Below, in pieces: positions 56,376 through 64,000 of a stretch of DNA of 64,000 nt. Positions within the stretch are counted from its first letter, which is position 1, and the number at the start of each line of letters is the position of its first letter. Under the pieces are notes generated by a model. It was not told where the DNA came from and did not search any database. It saw only the letters and a program-made list of their open reading frames with translations. The stretch covers positions 248,001 through 312,000 of the forward strand of contig NZ_CADIJL010000001.1 in the NCBI RefSeq assembly GCF_902859695.1, written 5' to 3'. A program made the position numbers and the translations under genes. The DNA is from Achromobacter ruhlandii (GTDB lineage: Bacteria; Pseudomonadota; Gammaproteobacteria; Burkholderiales; Burkholderiaceae_B).

Positions 56376-57476
56376 ATGTCTCTATTCAAACGCTCTGTCG
56401 TCAGCGAGATCACCAGTCACGCTGGCGTTGTCTTTTCCACGTTGCTCATCGTATGGCTCAGCGTGCTGCTGGTGCGCCTGCTCGGTGAGGCGGCGGGCGG
56501 CAACATCGGGGCGGACGTCGTGCTCGTGCTGGCCGCGCTGTCCACCATCACGGCCCTGCCGACCATCCTGGCGGTGTCGGTCTTCATTGCGGTGCTGACC
56601 ACGGTCACGCGCAATTACCGGGAATCCGAGATGGTGGTGTGGTTCGCCAGCGGCCTGTCGCTGGCGGACTGGCTCAAGCCGGTGCTGCGCGTCGCCATTC
56701 CCGTGGCCATCGCGGTGGCCGGGCTGACGCTGGTGGCCGCGCCCTGGGCCTATCGGCAGATCGGCGAATACCACGAACGCTTTGAACAGCGCTCCGATCT
56801 GTCCAAGGTCACGGCGGGCCAGTTCGCGGAATCGGCGGGCGGCAACCGCGTGTTCTTCGCCGAGGATCCGGCCAAGCCGACCGACGAACTGGGCAACGTG
56901 TTCGCGCGCGAGACCGGGCCGGAATGGCTCAGCGTCCTGACCGCCAGCAGCGCCCACAGCGAAACCCTGCCCAACGGCGACCGCTTCCTGGTGCTGGGCG
57001 AGGGCCATCGCTACGACCTGAAGCCAGGTACGCCCGAGATCCGCCTGGTGCACTTCGATAAATACGGGCTGCGTCTGGAAAGCAAGGGCGGCGACGACCC
57101 GGTCGCGTCCGCGCGCGCCGCCGCCGAACGCTCGGCCAAGGCGCGCACCACCCCGCAGCTGATGGCCGACAACACCACCAGCAGCTGGTCGCAGGTGATG
57201 TGGCGCATCTCGCTGCCGCTGGCTGCGCTGAACCTGGCGCTGCTGGCGATTCCGCTGGGCGCCGTCAACCCGCGCCTGGGACGTTCGGGCGACTTGCTGA
57301 TCGCCGGTCTGGTGGGCCTGCTGTACATGAACCTGATCAACCTGTCGCGCGCCTGGATTTCCAACGGCAAGCTCAGTTTCGGCGTCGGCACCGTGGCGAT
57401 CCACCTGGTGGTGGCCGCCTTCACGGCCTTCCTGTTGATGCGCCGCCTGCGCGTCAAGGCGCCCAAGAACAGCTAG
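56376..57476 (+). CDS. lptF: LptF, lipopolysaccharide export permease
   Basis: 366-residue inner-membrane half-permease of the LptB2FG complex, which extracts lipopolysaccharide toward the outer membrane. Three N-terminal helices (about 15-125), a beta-jellyroll periplasmic domain and three C-terminal helices follow the YjgP family layout, with ALLAIPLGAVNPRLGRSGDLL near the end. The start at ATG 56376 (MSLFKRSVVSEI) is that of the family. A divergent pepA-lptF promoter probably lies in 56321-56375 (TATGAT at 56342). lptG, normally next, is missing. Confidence 0.93.
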   Translation: MSLFKRSVVSEITSHAGVVFSTLLIVWLSVLLVRLLGEAAGGNIGADVVLVLAALSTITALPTILAVSVFIAVLTTVTRNYRESEMVVWFASGLSLADWLKPVLRVAIPVAIAVAGLTLVAAPWAYRQIGEYHERFEQRSDLSKVTAGQFAESAGGNRVFFAEDPAKPTDELGNVFARETGPEWLSVLTASSAHSETLPNGDRFLVLGEGHRYDLKPGTPEIRLVHFDKYGLRLESKGGDDPVASARAAAERSAKARTTPQLMADNTTSSWSQVMWRISLPLAALNLALLAIPLGAVNPRLGRSGDLLIAGLVGLLYMNLINLSRAWISNGKLSFGVGTVAIHLVVAAFTAFLLMRRLRVKAPKNS

Positions 57477-57596
57477 CGGCTCGACCCGCGGCCCGCCCCA
57501 GGGACGCGGGGACATGCCGGACGGGCCGCCAGCCTCGGCGTCCCGCTGCCGGGCCTGGCCGTCGGCACGGCCTGACCCGCGCCGCCGCTGCCGGCT

Positions 57597-58517
57597 TCAG
57601 GGCAGGTATTTCATCGTGCCGCGCTTGCCGGCCAGCAGGTCGGCGTTCTTCAGCACCGACTTGCGGATGAACTCCCACAGCACCGTCACGCGCTTGAGCT
57701 TGCGCAGGTCTTCGTGGCAGTACATCCAGAACGAGCGGGTGATCTCCACTTCCTTTTCCAGCACCGGCTTGAGCCTGGGGTCCTGCGCCGCGATGAAGCA
57801 GGGCAGGATGGCCAGCGACTGGCCCTGCAGCGCCGCATGGTATTGCGCCACCACGCTGGTGCTGCGCAACACCACCCGGCTGGCCGGCAACAGGTCTTCC
57901 AGGTAGCGCAGGCGTTCGCTGAACAGCAATTCGTCGACATAGCCGATGAAGCTGTGGCCGGCCAGGTCGGCGCGGCCGCGGATCGGCGGATGGCGCGCCA
58001 GGTACTCGGGCGTGCCGTACAGGCGCAGCGTGTAGTCGCACAGCTTGCTGCACACGTAGGGCCCGCGCTGGGGCCGTTCGATTGTGATGGCCAGGTCGGC
58101 CTCGCGCTTGGACAGGCTGACGAAGCGCGGCACCGGCAGGATGTCCAGCGTGATGTGCGGATAGCGCCGCTGGAAATCGGCCGCCAGCGGCGTCAGCACG
58201 TAGCTGCCGAAACCTTCGGTGGCGCCGATGCGCAGGTGGCCGGACAGCGCCTGGCCGATCCCGGACAGCGTCTCGCGGGCGCTGTGCACCGTGCTCTCCA
58301 TCTGCTCCGCGTGTACGAACAGGCGCTGGCCGTCCTCGGTCAGCACGAAGCCGGCGCTGCGCGATTTCTCGAACAGCAGCGTGTCCAGTTCGGCTTCCAG
58401 GGCGCGGATACGGCGCGAGACCGTGGTGTGTTCGACGCCCAGCTTGCGCGCCGCGGCGCTGACGCGCTGGGTTCGCGCGACCTCCAGGAAATACCGCAGG
58501 CTGTCCCAATCCAGCAT
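57597..58517 (-). CDS. LysR-family regulator divergent from SBP-mmsA
   Basis: 306-residue LysR regulator. The helix-turn-helix (FLEVARTQRVSAAARKLGVEHTTVS) is at about 9-33; the effector domain starts at HLRIGATEGFGSY. The protein resembles the single-gene-activating subgroup that autoregulates divergently. The start ATG 58517 gives the conserved MLDWDSLRYF; the longer ORF runs through the operator region. A matching operator-like dyad lies 20 bp upstream, shared with the binding-protein gene. Confidence 0.9.
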   Translation of the reverse strand: MLDWDSLRYFLEVARTQRVSAAARKLGVEHTTVSRRIRALEAELDTLLFEKSRSAGFVLTEDGQRLFVHAEQMESTVHSARETLSGIGQALSGHLRIGATEGFGSYVLTPLAADFQRRYPHITLDILPVPRFVSLSKREADLAITIERPQRGPYVCSKLCDYTLRLYGTPEYLARHPPIRGRADLAGHSFIGYVDELLFSERLRYLEDLLPASRVVLRSTSVVAQYHAALQGQSLAILPCFIAAQDPRLKPVLEKEVEITRSFWMYCHEDLRKLKRVTVLWEFIRKSVLKNADLLAGKRGTMKYLP

Positions 58518-58537
58518 GTTTTTCGTCCCCGCATTGA

Positions 58538-58555
58538 TTGTGCATTGATGCACAA
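58538..58555. promoter_or_regulatory. LysR-type operator dyad
   Basis: Perfect inverted repeat TTGTGCA-TTGA-TGCACAA, fitting the T-N11-A LysR box, between the divergent LysR gene and the binding-protein gene. A further half site TGTGCAT lies at 58560-58566. Together they give a classic recognition/activation-site pair. Confidence 0.75.
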
Positions 58556-58688
58556 GGAATGTGCATTTCTGGTGTTGCTTGTTGATTTTCACACATCTAC
58601 ACTGGGTCGGCAGCCCTGGGGGTAATGCTCCGGGAGCCGCGGGTCGCGAAGACGGCCCCATAACGCATAAAACTCAGGAGACAAATCC

Positions 58689-59906
58689 ATGGAATTGCAC
58701 GCACGCGGGCTGGCCGCAGGCTTGTGTCTGGGCGCAGCGCTGTTGGGCCAGGCGTACGCGGCGGATAAACCGCCGGTGAAGATCGGCATCCTGACCGACA
58801 TGTCGGGCACCTACGCCGGCATGGGCGGGCCCGGTTCGGTGGCGGCGGCGCAATTGGCTATCGACGATTGCCTGGCGGCCGAGTGCAAGGGCATGAAGAT
58901 CGAGCTGGTATCGGCCGACAACCAGAACAAGGCCGATGTGGGCGCGGCCAAGGCGCGTGAATGGTTCGATCGCGACGGCGTCACCGCCATCGCCGACCTG
59001 ACCAATTCGGCCGTGGCGCTGGCGGTGCAGGGCATCGCGCGCGAAAAGAACAAGGTCGTGATGTTCTCCGGCCCGGCCACCACGGCGCTGACCAACAAGG
59101 AATGCTCGCCGGTCGGATTCCACTGGATGTTCGACACCTATTCGCAGTCCGCCGGCGGCGCCAAGGCCACGGTCAGGGCGGGCGGCAAGTCCTGGTACTT
59201 CATCACCGTCGACTACGCCTTCGGCCATTCGCTCGAGGCCGACACGGCCAAGGCGGTCAAGGCGCTGGGCGGCACCGTCGCCGGCAGCGTGCGGCATCCG
59301 TTGAACGCGCCGGACTTCGCCTCCTATCTGCTGCAGGCGCAAAGCTCCAAGGCGCAGGTCGTGGCCTTGGCCAACGGCGGCCAGGATACCGTCAACGCGG
59401 TCAAGCAGGCGCGCGAGTTCGGCATCGTGGCCGGCGGCCAGCGCCTGGTGTCGCTGCTGATCTTCCTGTCGGACCTGCGCGCGCTGGGGCTGGAGAGCGC
59501 CCAGGGCCTGTCGTACGTGGACGGCTTCTACTGGGATTACGACGACGCCACGCGCCAGTGGTCGACCCGCTTCGAGAAGGCCTTCCGCGGCCTGAAGCCG
59601 ACCATGACGCAGGCCGGCGTGTACTCCAGCGTGCTGCACTACCTGCGTTCGGTGGCGGCCTCGGGCAGCACCGACGGCAAGGTGGTGGCCGACAAGATGC
59701 GCGAACTGCCGATCAAGGACCCGATCATGCGCAACGCTTCGATCCGCCCCGACGGCCGCGTGATCCACGACATGTATCTGTACGAAGTGAAAAAGCCGTC
59801 CGAGTCCAAGGGCGGCTGGGACTATTCCAAGCTGGTGGCCACCATTCCGGCGGCCGAGGCCTTCCAGCCGCTGGCCGATTCGGCCTGCCCGCTGGTGCAG
59901 AAGTAA
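58689..59906 (+). CDS. ABC-type branched-chain amino-acid (LivJ-like) binding protein
   Basis: 405-residue periplasmic receptor with a signal peptide (cut near [10 protein letters not shown], about 24-25). The start [22 protein letters not shown] and the later [17 protein letters not shown] and [12 protein letters not shown] blocks are those of the LivJ/amide-urea receptor family. No permease or ATPase genes are next to it, so it must share a transporter or be an orphan. It sits between a LysR gene and mmsA, pointing to valine-type or related carboxylate catabolism. Confidence 0.88.
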   Translation: MELHARGLAAGLCLGAALLGQAYAADKPPVKIGILTDMSGTYAGMGGPGSVAAAQLAIDDCLAAECKGMKIELVSADNQNKADVGAAKAREWFDRDGVTAIADLTNSAVALAVQGIAREKNKVVMFSGPATTALTNKECSPVGFHWMFDTYSQSAGGAKATVRAGGKSWYFITVDYAFGHSLEADTAKAVKALGGTVAGSVRHPLNAPDFASYLLQAQSSKAQVVALANGGQDTVNAVKQAREFGIVAGGQRLVSLLIFLSDLRALGLESAQGLSYVDGFYWDYDDATRQWSTRFEKAFRGLKPTMTQAGVYSSVLHYLRSVAASGSTDGKVVADKMRELPIKDPIMRNASIRPDGRVIHDMYLYEVKKPSESKGGWDYSKLVATIPAAEAFQPLADSACPLVQK

Positions 59907-60003
59907 GGCGCGGCGCGCCGCCAGGGCTCGCCCGGCGGCGCGCGCGCGAGATCCAAGAACGCGGAATCCATCCGCATCGACTATGCAGTGTGAGGAGCAT
60001 CAA

Positions 60004-61497
60004 ATGAGTGAAGTCCCCCGCGTTCCGCTATTGATCGGCGGCAAGCTCGTGCAGTCCAAGACCACCGAATGGCGCGACGTGATCAACCCCGCCACCCAGG
60101 AAGTCGTGGCCAAGGTGCCGTTCGCCACGCGCGCGGAACTGGACGAGGCCATCGCCAATTCCAAGGAAGCCTTCAAGACCTGGCGCAACAGCGGCCAGGG
60201 CGCGCGCATGCGCGTCATGCTGAAGTTCCAGGAACTGCTGCGCGCCAACACCGCCAAGCTGGCCGAGATGATCACCCGCGAGCATGGCAAGACCCTGCCC
60301 GACGCCGAAGGCGAAGTCGGCCGCGGCCTGGAAGTGGTCGAGCACGCCTGCTCGATCGCCAATCTGCAACTGGGCGAGTACGCCGAGAACGCCGCTTCGG
60401 GCATCGACGTCTACACGCTGATCCAGCCGCTGGGCGTGTGCGCGGGCATCACCGCGTTCAACTTCCCGGTGATGCTGCCGTGCTTCATGTTCCCGATCGC
60501 GGTGGCCTGCGGCAATACCTTCGTGCTCAAGCCGTCCGAGCAGGACCCGAGCTCGTCGCTGTTCCTGGCGCAGCTGGCGCTGGAAGCCGGCCTGCCGCCG
60601 GGCGTGCTGAACGTGGTGCATGGTGGTCCGGAAACGGCCAACGGGCTGTGCGAGCATCCCGACATCAAGGCCGTGTCGTTCATTGGTTCGACCCGCGTCG
60701 GCACCGAGATCTACAACCGTGCTTCGGCGGCCGGCAAGCGTTGCCAGTCGATGATGGGCGCCAAGAACCACTGCGTGATCCTGCCGGACGCCGATCCGGA
60801 AGTGGCGCTGAACCAGTTGCTGGGCGCGGCATTCGGCGCGGCCGGCCAGCGCTGCATGGCCTCGTCGGTGGCCGTGCTGGTGGGCGAAGCCCGCAACTGG
60901 CTGCCCGATTTCGTTGAGCGCGCCAAGAAACTCAAGGTCAATTCGGGCATGGACCGCGCCGCCGACCTGGGCCCGCTGGTCTCGCCGAACGCCAAGAAGC
61001 GCGTCGAAAGCCTGATCCAGAAGGGCGTGGACGAAGGCGCCAAGCTGCTGCTGGACGGCCGCAACCTGAAGGTCTCCGGCTTCGAGCAGGGCAACTTCGT
61101 CGGCCCGACCGTGTTCGATGGCGTGACCGAGAACATGACCATCTACACCGAGGAAATCTTCGGTCCGGTGCTGTGCGTGGTCGGCGCGGAAACGCTGGAA
61201 GAGGCGGTGGAATTCATCAACCGCAACCCCAACGGCAACGGCGTTGCCCTGTTCACGCAGGACGGCGGCGCGGCGCGTTACTTCCAGAACAACATCGACG
61301 TCGGCCAGGTCGGCATCAACGTGCCGATCCCCGTGCCGGTGGCGTGGTTCAGTTTCACCGGTTCGCGCGGCTCCAAGCTGGGCGACCTGGGCCCCAACGG
61401 CAAGCAGGCGGTGCAGTTCTGGACCCAGACCAAGACCGTCACGGCGCGCTGGTCGGCCCATGCCAAGACCGTGAACACCACGATCTCGATGCGCTGA
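60004..61497 (+). CDS. mmsA: MmsA, CoA-acylating methylmalonate-semialdehyde dehydrogenase
   Basis: 497-residue aldehyde dehydrogenase converting methylmalonate or malonate semialdehyde to propionyl- or acetyl-CoA. Catalytic Cys284 (AGQRCMASS) and Asn153 (AFNFPVMLP) are present. The start [17 protein letters not shown] and [14 protein letters not shown] are MmsA-specific. ATG 60004 has AGGAG eight bases upstream; the ORF's upstream ATG is not supported. It follows the binding-protein gene by 97 bp and could share its promoter. No mmsB is near. Confidence 0.93.
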   Translation: MSEVPRVPLLIGGKLVQSKTTEWRDVINPATQEVVAKVPFATRAELDEAIANSKEAFKTWRNSGQGARMRVMLKFQELLRANTAKLAEMITREHGKTLPDAEGEVGRGLEVVEHACSIANLQLGEYAENAASGIDVYTLIQPLGVCAGITAFNFPVMLPCFMFPIAVACGNTFVLKPSEQDPSSSLFLAQLALEAGLPPGVLNVVHGGPETANGLCEHPDIKAVSFIGSTRVGTEIYNRASAAGKRCQSMMGAKNHCVILPDADPEVALNQLLGAAFGAAGQRCMASSVAVLVGEARNWLPDFVERAKKLKVNSGMDRAADLGPLVSPNAKKRVESLIQKGVDEGAKLLLDGRNLKVSGFEQGNFVGPTVFDGVTENMTIYTEEIFGPVLCVVGAETLEEAVEFINRNPNGNGVALFTQDGGAARYFQNNIDVGQVGINVPIPVPVAWFSFTGSRGSKLGDLGPNGKQAVQFWTQTKTVTARWSAHAKTVNTTISMR

Positions 61498-61503
61498 AAG
61501 AGG

Positions 61504-61553
61504 GACGCCTTGTCCTAAGCTTATATTAATAAGTTATATAACAAGGCGTCTTT
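61504..61553 (+). terminator. AT-rich hairpin after mmsA
   Basis: Perfect 10-bp repeat GACGCCTTGT / ACAAGGCGTC (61504-61513 / 61541-61550) encloses an AT-rich inner dyad CTTAT-ATTA-ATAAG (61520-61533), followed by TTTATTA. It reads as a terminator for mmsA, and it overlaps the upstream region of the next gene. Confidence 0.65.
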
Positions 61554-61559
61554 ATTACT

Positions 61560-61589
61560 TATAATTGGCCCGTCTATCAGGGGCCAATT
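61560..61589 (+). promoter_or_regulatory. -10 element and leader hairpin of the CysB-like gene
   Basis: Perfect -10 TATAAT (61560-61565) without a clear -35, then a 9-bp dyad AATTGGCCC / GGGCCAATT (61563-61571 / 61581-61589) that ends right before the ATG. The dyad covers AGGGG, the only Shine-Dalgarno candidate. It may be an autoregulatory operator or an RNA hairpin hiding the ribosome binding site. Confidence 0.5.
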
Positions 61590-61590
61590 C

Positions 61591-62535
61591 ATGAACCTGC
61601 AGCAATTTCGTTTTGTGCGCGAAACCATCCGGCGCGACTTCAACCTGACCGAAGCCGCCCGGATGCTCTATACCTCACAGCCGGGCGTATCCAAGGCCAT
61701 CATCGAATTCGAGGATGAGCTCGGGATCAAGATCTTCGAACGCCACGGCAAGCGCATCAAAGGGCTGACCAAGCCCGGCCTGGCCGTGTCGCAGGTGATC
61801 GACCGCATCATGCGCGAGGTCGACAATCTGAAGAAGGTCAGCGACGAATTCGCCCGCCGCGATGAAGGCGGCCTGGTGATCGCCTGCACCCACACCCAGG
61901 CGCGCTACCTGCTGCCGCGCGTGATCCCGGCGTTCCGCAAGCAGTTCCCCAAGGTACACCTGTCGCTGGCCGAAGGCAGCCCGGCGCAGTTGGCCGAGAT
62001 GGTGCTGCACGAGCAGGCCGACCTGGCGCTGGCGACCGAGTCGCTGGCATTGACGCCCGGCCTGGCGACCCTGCCGGTCTATGCCTGGGAGCACACCGTG
62101 GTGGTGCGGCCGGACCATCCGTTGGCCGAATTGACTTCCAGCGCCGCCAAGCGCCTGTCGCTGGCGCAGCTGGCGGAATACCCCATCGTGACCTATGACC
62201 GCGCCTTTACCGGCCGCAGCACGATCGACGAGGTCTTCGCCAATCAGGGCATCCACCCGGACATCGTCCTCGAAGCCATCGACGCCGACGTGATCAAGAC
62301 CTACGTGGACGTGGGCCTGGGCATCGGCATCATCGCCGGGGTGGCCTACGATCCGCGACGGGATTCGAGCCTGGTCGGGCTGCCCGTGGGGCATCTGTTC
62401 GGCACCCACACCACGCGCGTCGGCGTCAAGGCCGGCGTGTTCCTGCGCGACTACGTGTACACCTTCCTGGAAATGCTGGCCCCGTCCCTGACCCGCGCGG
62501 TCGTGACCGAGGCGGTGCAGGGCGTGCCGAAATAA
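61591..62535 (+). CDS. cysB: CysB-type LysR regulator
   Basis: 314-residue LysR regulator very like CysB/Cbl: start NLQQFRFVRETIRRDFNLTEAA, helix-turn-helix with LYTSQPGVSKAI, and CTHTQARYLLPRVI in the effector domain. CysB activates sulfate assimilation in response to N-acetylserine. Whether this copy is the main CysB or a Cbl-like paralogue cannot be decided, as no cys genes are near. An unusually AT-rich stretch (61515-61565) precedes it. Confidence 0.88.
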   Translation: MNLQQFRFVRETIRRDFNLTEAARMLYTSQPGVSKAIIEFEDELGIKIFERHGKRIKGLTKPGLAVSQVIDRIMREVDNLKKVSDEFARRDEGGLVIACTHTQARYLLPRVIPAFRKQFPKVHLSLAEGSPAQLAEMVLHEQADLALATESLALTPGLATLPVYAWEHTVVVRPDHPLAELTSSAAKRLSLAQLAEYPIVTYDRAFTGRSTIDEVFANQGIHPDIVLEAIDADVIKTYVDVGLGIGIIAGVAYDPRRDSSLVGLPVGHLFGTHTTRVGVKAGVFLRDYVYTFLEMLAPSLTRAVVTEAVQGVPK

Positions 62536-62555
62536 GCGCGGCGGCGTGTCGAGCC

Positions 62556-62589
62556 AAGGCGGTTCTTCGTTCGGGAGACCGCCTTTTTT
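62556..62589 (+). terminator. Intrinsic terminator of cysB-like gene
   Basis: Stem AAGGCGGT / ACCGCCTT (62556-62563 / 62578-62585) with a 14-base loop and a T run to 62589. It lies 21 bp after the stop. Confidence 0.85.
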
Positions 62590-62698
62590 CTTGCCCGTTG
62601 TCCGCCCAGGGCGCGGGGAAGCGCGGAGAAAGGGGCCGCTCGCTATCCCTTTCCATGAGCTCATAAAAATAATTAAATAAGAACTGATCTCATTTGAG

Positions 62699-62726
62699 TT
62701 GACTAAAAAATAGGAATCATTATCAT
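62699..62726 (+). promoter_or_regulatory. Promoter of the DUF2325 gene
   Basis: TTGACT (62699-62704), 16-bp spacer, TATCAT (62721-62726), in a strongly AT-rich stretch from 62660. It lies 35 bp before the ATG. The -10 is overlapped by the Fur-box candidate. Confidence 0.65.
62706..62724. promoter_or_regulatory. Fur-box candidate
   Basis: The second half AATCATTATC (62715-62724) matches the consensus GATAATGATAATCATTATC exactly; in total 14 of 19 bases agree. The site overlaps the spacer and -10 of the DUF2325 promoter, the right place for iron-dependent repression. Confidence 0.6.
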
Positions 62727-62760
62727 TACATCCAGTCTCAACGACCCAGTGAGGTTCAAC

Positions 62761-63090
62761 ATGACGGCAGGATTGAGTGCAGTGGTAGTGGGGGCCGACA
62801 GGCTCGGCAACATCCCGGATCTGCTCAAAGGACACAACATTTCGATCACGCACCACATCAGTGGCCGTGATCCCTCGCATCAGAAGAAGACGTTGCAGCT
62901 GCCCTCGGGCACCCAGCTGGTCATCCTGTTGACCGACTTCCTGGGGCATAACGTCATGAAGACCTTCCGCAACGCGGCGCAGCGCGGCGGTATCCGGGTC
63001 GTGGCTTGTCGCCGTTCGGTGTGCAGCATGCAGCAGGCCCTGCAGCAATGCGGCCTGTGCGCGGGCGCCGCCGGAGCCGCGGTCCACTGA
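62761..63090 (+). CDS. DUF2325 small protein, probably iron-regulated
   Basis: 109-residue cytoplasmic protein of the DUF2325 family: start SAVVVGADRLGNIPDLLKGHN, middle LVILLTDFLGHNVMKTFRNAAQ and a Cys-rich end (VVACRRSVCSMQQALQQCGLC, four cysteines). The ATG at 62761 has GAGG six bases upstream; the GTG at 62749 does not. The cysteines could bind metal or a cluster, which would fit an iron-controlled gene, but function is unknown. Confidence 0.85.
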   Translation: MTAGLSAVVVGADRLGNIPDLLKGHNISITHHISGRDPSHQKKTLQLPSGTQLVILLTDFLGHNVMKTFRNAAQRGGIRVVACRRSVCSMQQALQQCGLCAGAAGAAVH

Positions 63091-63169
63091 CATCGTGCCG
63101 AGCCGCCACCAACACTGAAAACTGGGGAGGCCGAACAGGCCTGCGGCCCCGCGCCGCGAAGAGGAATGA

Positions 63170-63205
63170 AAAACGCCGCCGGACTGGCAAGTCCGGCGGC
63201 GTTTT
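63170..63205. terminator. Bidirectional terminator
   Basis: Perfect 16-bp stem, AAAACGCCGCCGGACT and its complement (63170-63185 / 63190-63205), loop GGCA. A and T tracts at the two ends let it serve both the DUF2325 gene and the converging NlpC/P60 gene. Confidence 0.93.
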
Positions 63206-63295
63206 GCTGTCTGGATCAGGCCGCGCGGCGGCGTGCGCGGGTCGTGCCGTTCGGACGATGGCGCCGGCCAGGCCGGCCGGTCAGAATGGCAGGAA

Positions 63296-63955
63296 TCAGT
63301 TGGCCGCGCGGGCCGTGGCCACCAGGCTGGTGTCGATGCGGCGGGCACCGTTGTAGCGCTTGGACCAGTACGCCATGGTCATGTTTTCGACGCGCACCAC
63401 GCCGCCAGAGCTGGGAGAGTGCACGAAGCGGTCGTCGCCCAGATAGATGCCGACATGCGAATAGCGGCGGCCCATGGTGTTGAAGAAGACCAGATCGCCG
63501 GCCTTGAGCTCGTTCTTGTCGATGGACACGCCCTGTTGTGCGATTTCGGCGGCGTTGCGGGGCAGTTTCAGGCCCAGCGAGCGTTCGGCGGTGTAGGCCA
63601 CCAGGCCGCTGCAATCGAAACCGGTATCGGGGGAGTTGCCGCCGAAGCGGTAGCGGATGCCCAGGTAGTTCAGGGCTTCGCTGACCATGGCGTTGTCGCT
63701 GTTGACACCGCTGTGGCTGCGCTGGCGTTCACGCTTGAATTTCTGCACCACCAGCATGCCGATGGGGTCATCGGCGGTGGCGACCCATTCCGTCTCGTAC
63801 GGATCGATCTCGGACGTATAGGCGGTGGACTTTTGATTGGTGCTTGCACAACCCGCCAGACCCGCGACGCACGCCGCCAGCGCCAGCAAACGCAGACCGC
63901 GGTTTGCCTGGCCAGAGGATGAATTCAGTCGCGCGCTTTTGGAGTGTCGATGCAT
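63296..63955 (-). CDS. NlpC/P60 lipoprotein, peptidoglycan endopeptidase (MepS/Spr-like)
   Basis: 219-residue outer-membrane lipoprotein (lipobox LAGC, Cys36). The NlpC/P60 triad is complete: Cys115 (GFDCSGLVAY), His167 (YSHVGIYLG) and His179 (FVHSPS). It probably cuts D-Ala-mDAP crosslinks during cell-wall growth, as MepS does. The N-terminus before the signal is longer and more basic than usual (MHRHSKSARLNSS), and no ribosome binding site is obvious at 63955, so the start is tentative. The 45 bases after it hold nothing recognised. Confidence 0.88.
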   Translation of the reverse strand: MHRHSKSARLNSSSGQANRGLRLLALAACVAGLAGCASTNQKSTAYTSEIDPYETEWVATADDPIGMLVVQKFKRERQRSHSGVNSDNAMVSEALNYLGIRYRFGGNSPDTGFDCSGLVAYTAERSLGLKLPRNAAEIAQQGVSIDKNELKAGDLVFFNTMGRRYSHVGIYLGDDRFVHSPSSGGVVRVENMTMAYWSKRYNGARRIDTSLVATARAAN

Positions 63956-64000
63956 TCGCCTGGGGAAGGTTGCCGCCTGTTTCGCATTTTCCGGGTAATA

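Overview
The window is high-GC (roughly two-thirds G+C), densely packed bacterial DNA. Gene order and protein content point to a beta-proteobacterium of the Alcaligenaceae (Bordetella/Achromobacter type). The main evidence is the run yceF-yceD-rpmF-plsX-fabH-fabD-fabG-acpP-fabF-rpoE-rseA-rseB-degP-lepA-lepB-rnc-era-recO, a PagL-type lipid A deacylase, trpBA-accD, and several TctC- and LysR-type genes. The genus is an inference from remembered family-level similarity, not from a search.

Region 1 (1-10117) is the right-hand part of an integrative conjugative element of the Tn4371 type. It holds the end of a small CopG-like gene, then a tightly coupled mating-pair-formation operon trbB-C-D-E-J-K-L-F-G-I and a DUF2274 gene. 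Most junctions are ATGA overlaps, and a strong hairpin follows. The integrase, relaxase and traG coupling protein are not in the window and would lie to the left. About 410 bp of gene-free, less GC-rich DNA (10118-10528) probably contains the element/chromosome junction.

Region 2 (10529-30231) is chromosomal housekeeping: a flavodoxin-like protein with MtfA peptidase, RelA (degenerate hydrolase domain, EFDD synthetase motif), an MFS metabolite symporter, argE, trpBA-accD, pagL, rne with a long leader, rluC with a HAD phosphatase, the periplasmic methionine sulfoxide repair pair msrPQ, and amiD / RsmI-like methyltransferase / yceF on the minus strand.

Region 3 (30239-46353) is the envelope and fatty-acid block. 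A good sigma70 promoter starts yceD-rpmF-plsX-fabHDG. acpP has its own promoter, then come fabF and a YgfX-like membrane protein. The sigma-E circuit rpoE-rseA-rseB-degP follows. After a terminator come lepA-lepB-rnc-era-recO (translation, secretion, RNA processing, ribosome assembly, repair).

Region 4 (46372-63955) is more variable. It contains a LysR gene, a catabolic-looking TctC / aspartoacylase-like / PLP-lyase operon, an ADP/ATP-carrier-like transporter with a Tat-exported aldo-keto reductase, and a Bax-inhibitor protein. A 39-bp tandem-repeat gene lies beside holC, pepA and lptF, with lptG absent. A LysR gene with a clear operator diverges from an orphan amino-acid binding protein followed by mmsA. 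Last come a CysB-like regulator, a probably Fur-regulated DUF2325 protein and an NlpC/P60 lipoprotein. No rRNA, tRNA, CRISPR array, insertion sequence or prophage was recognised.
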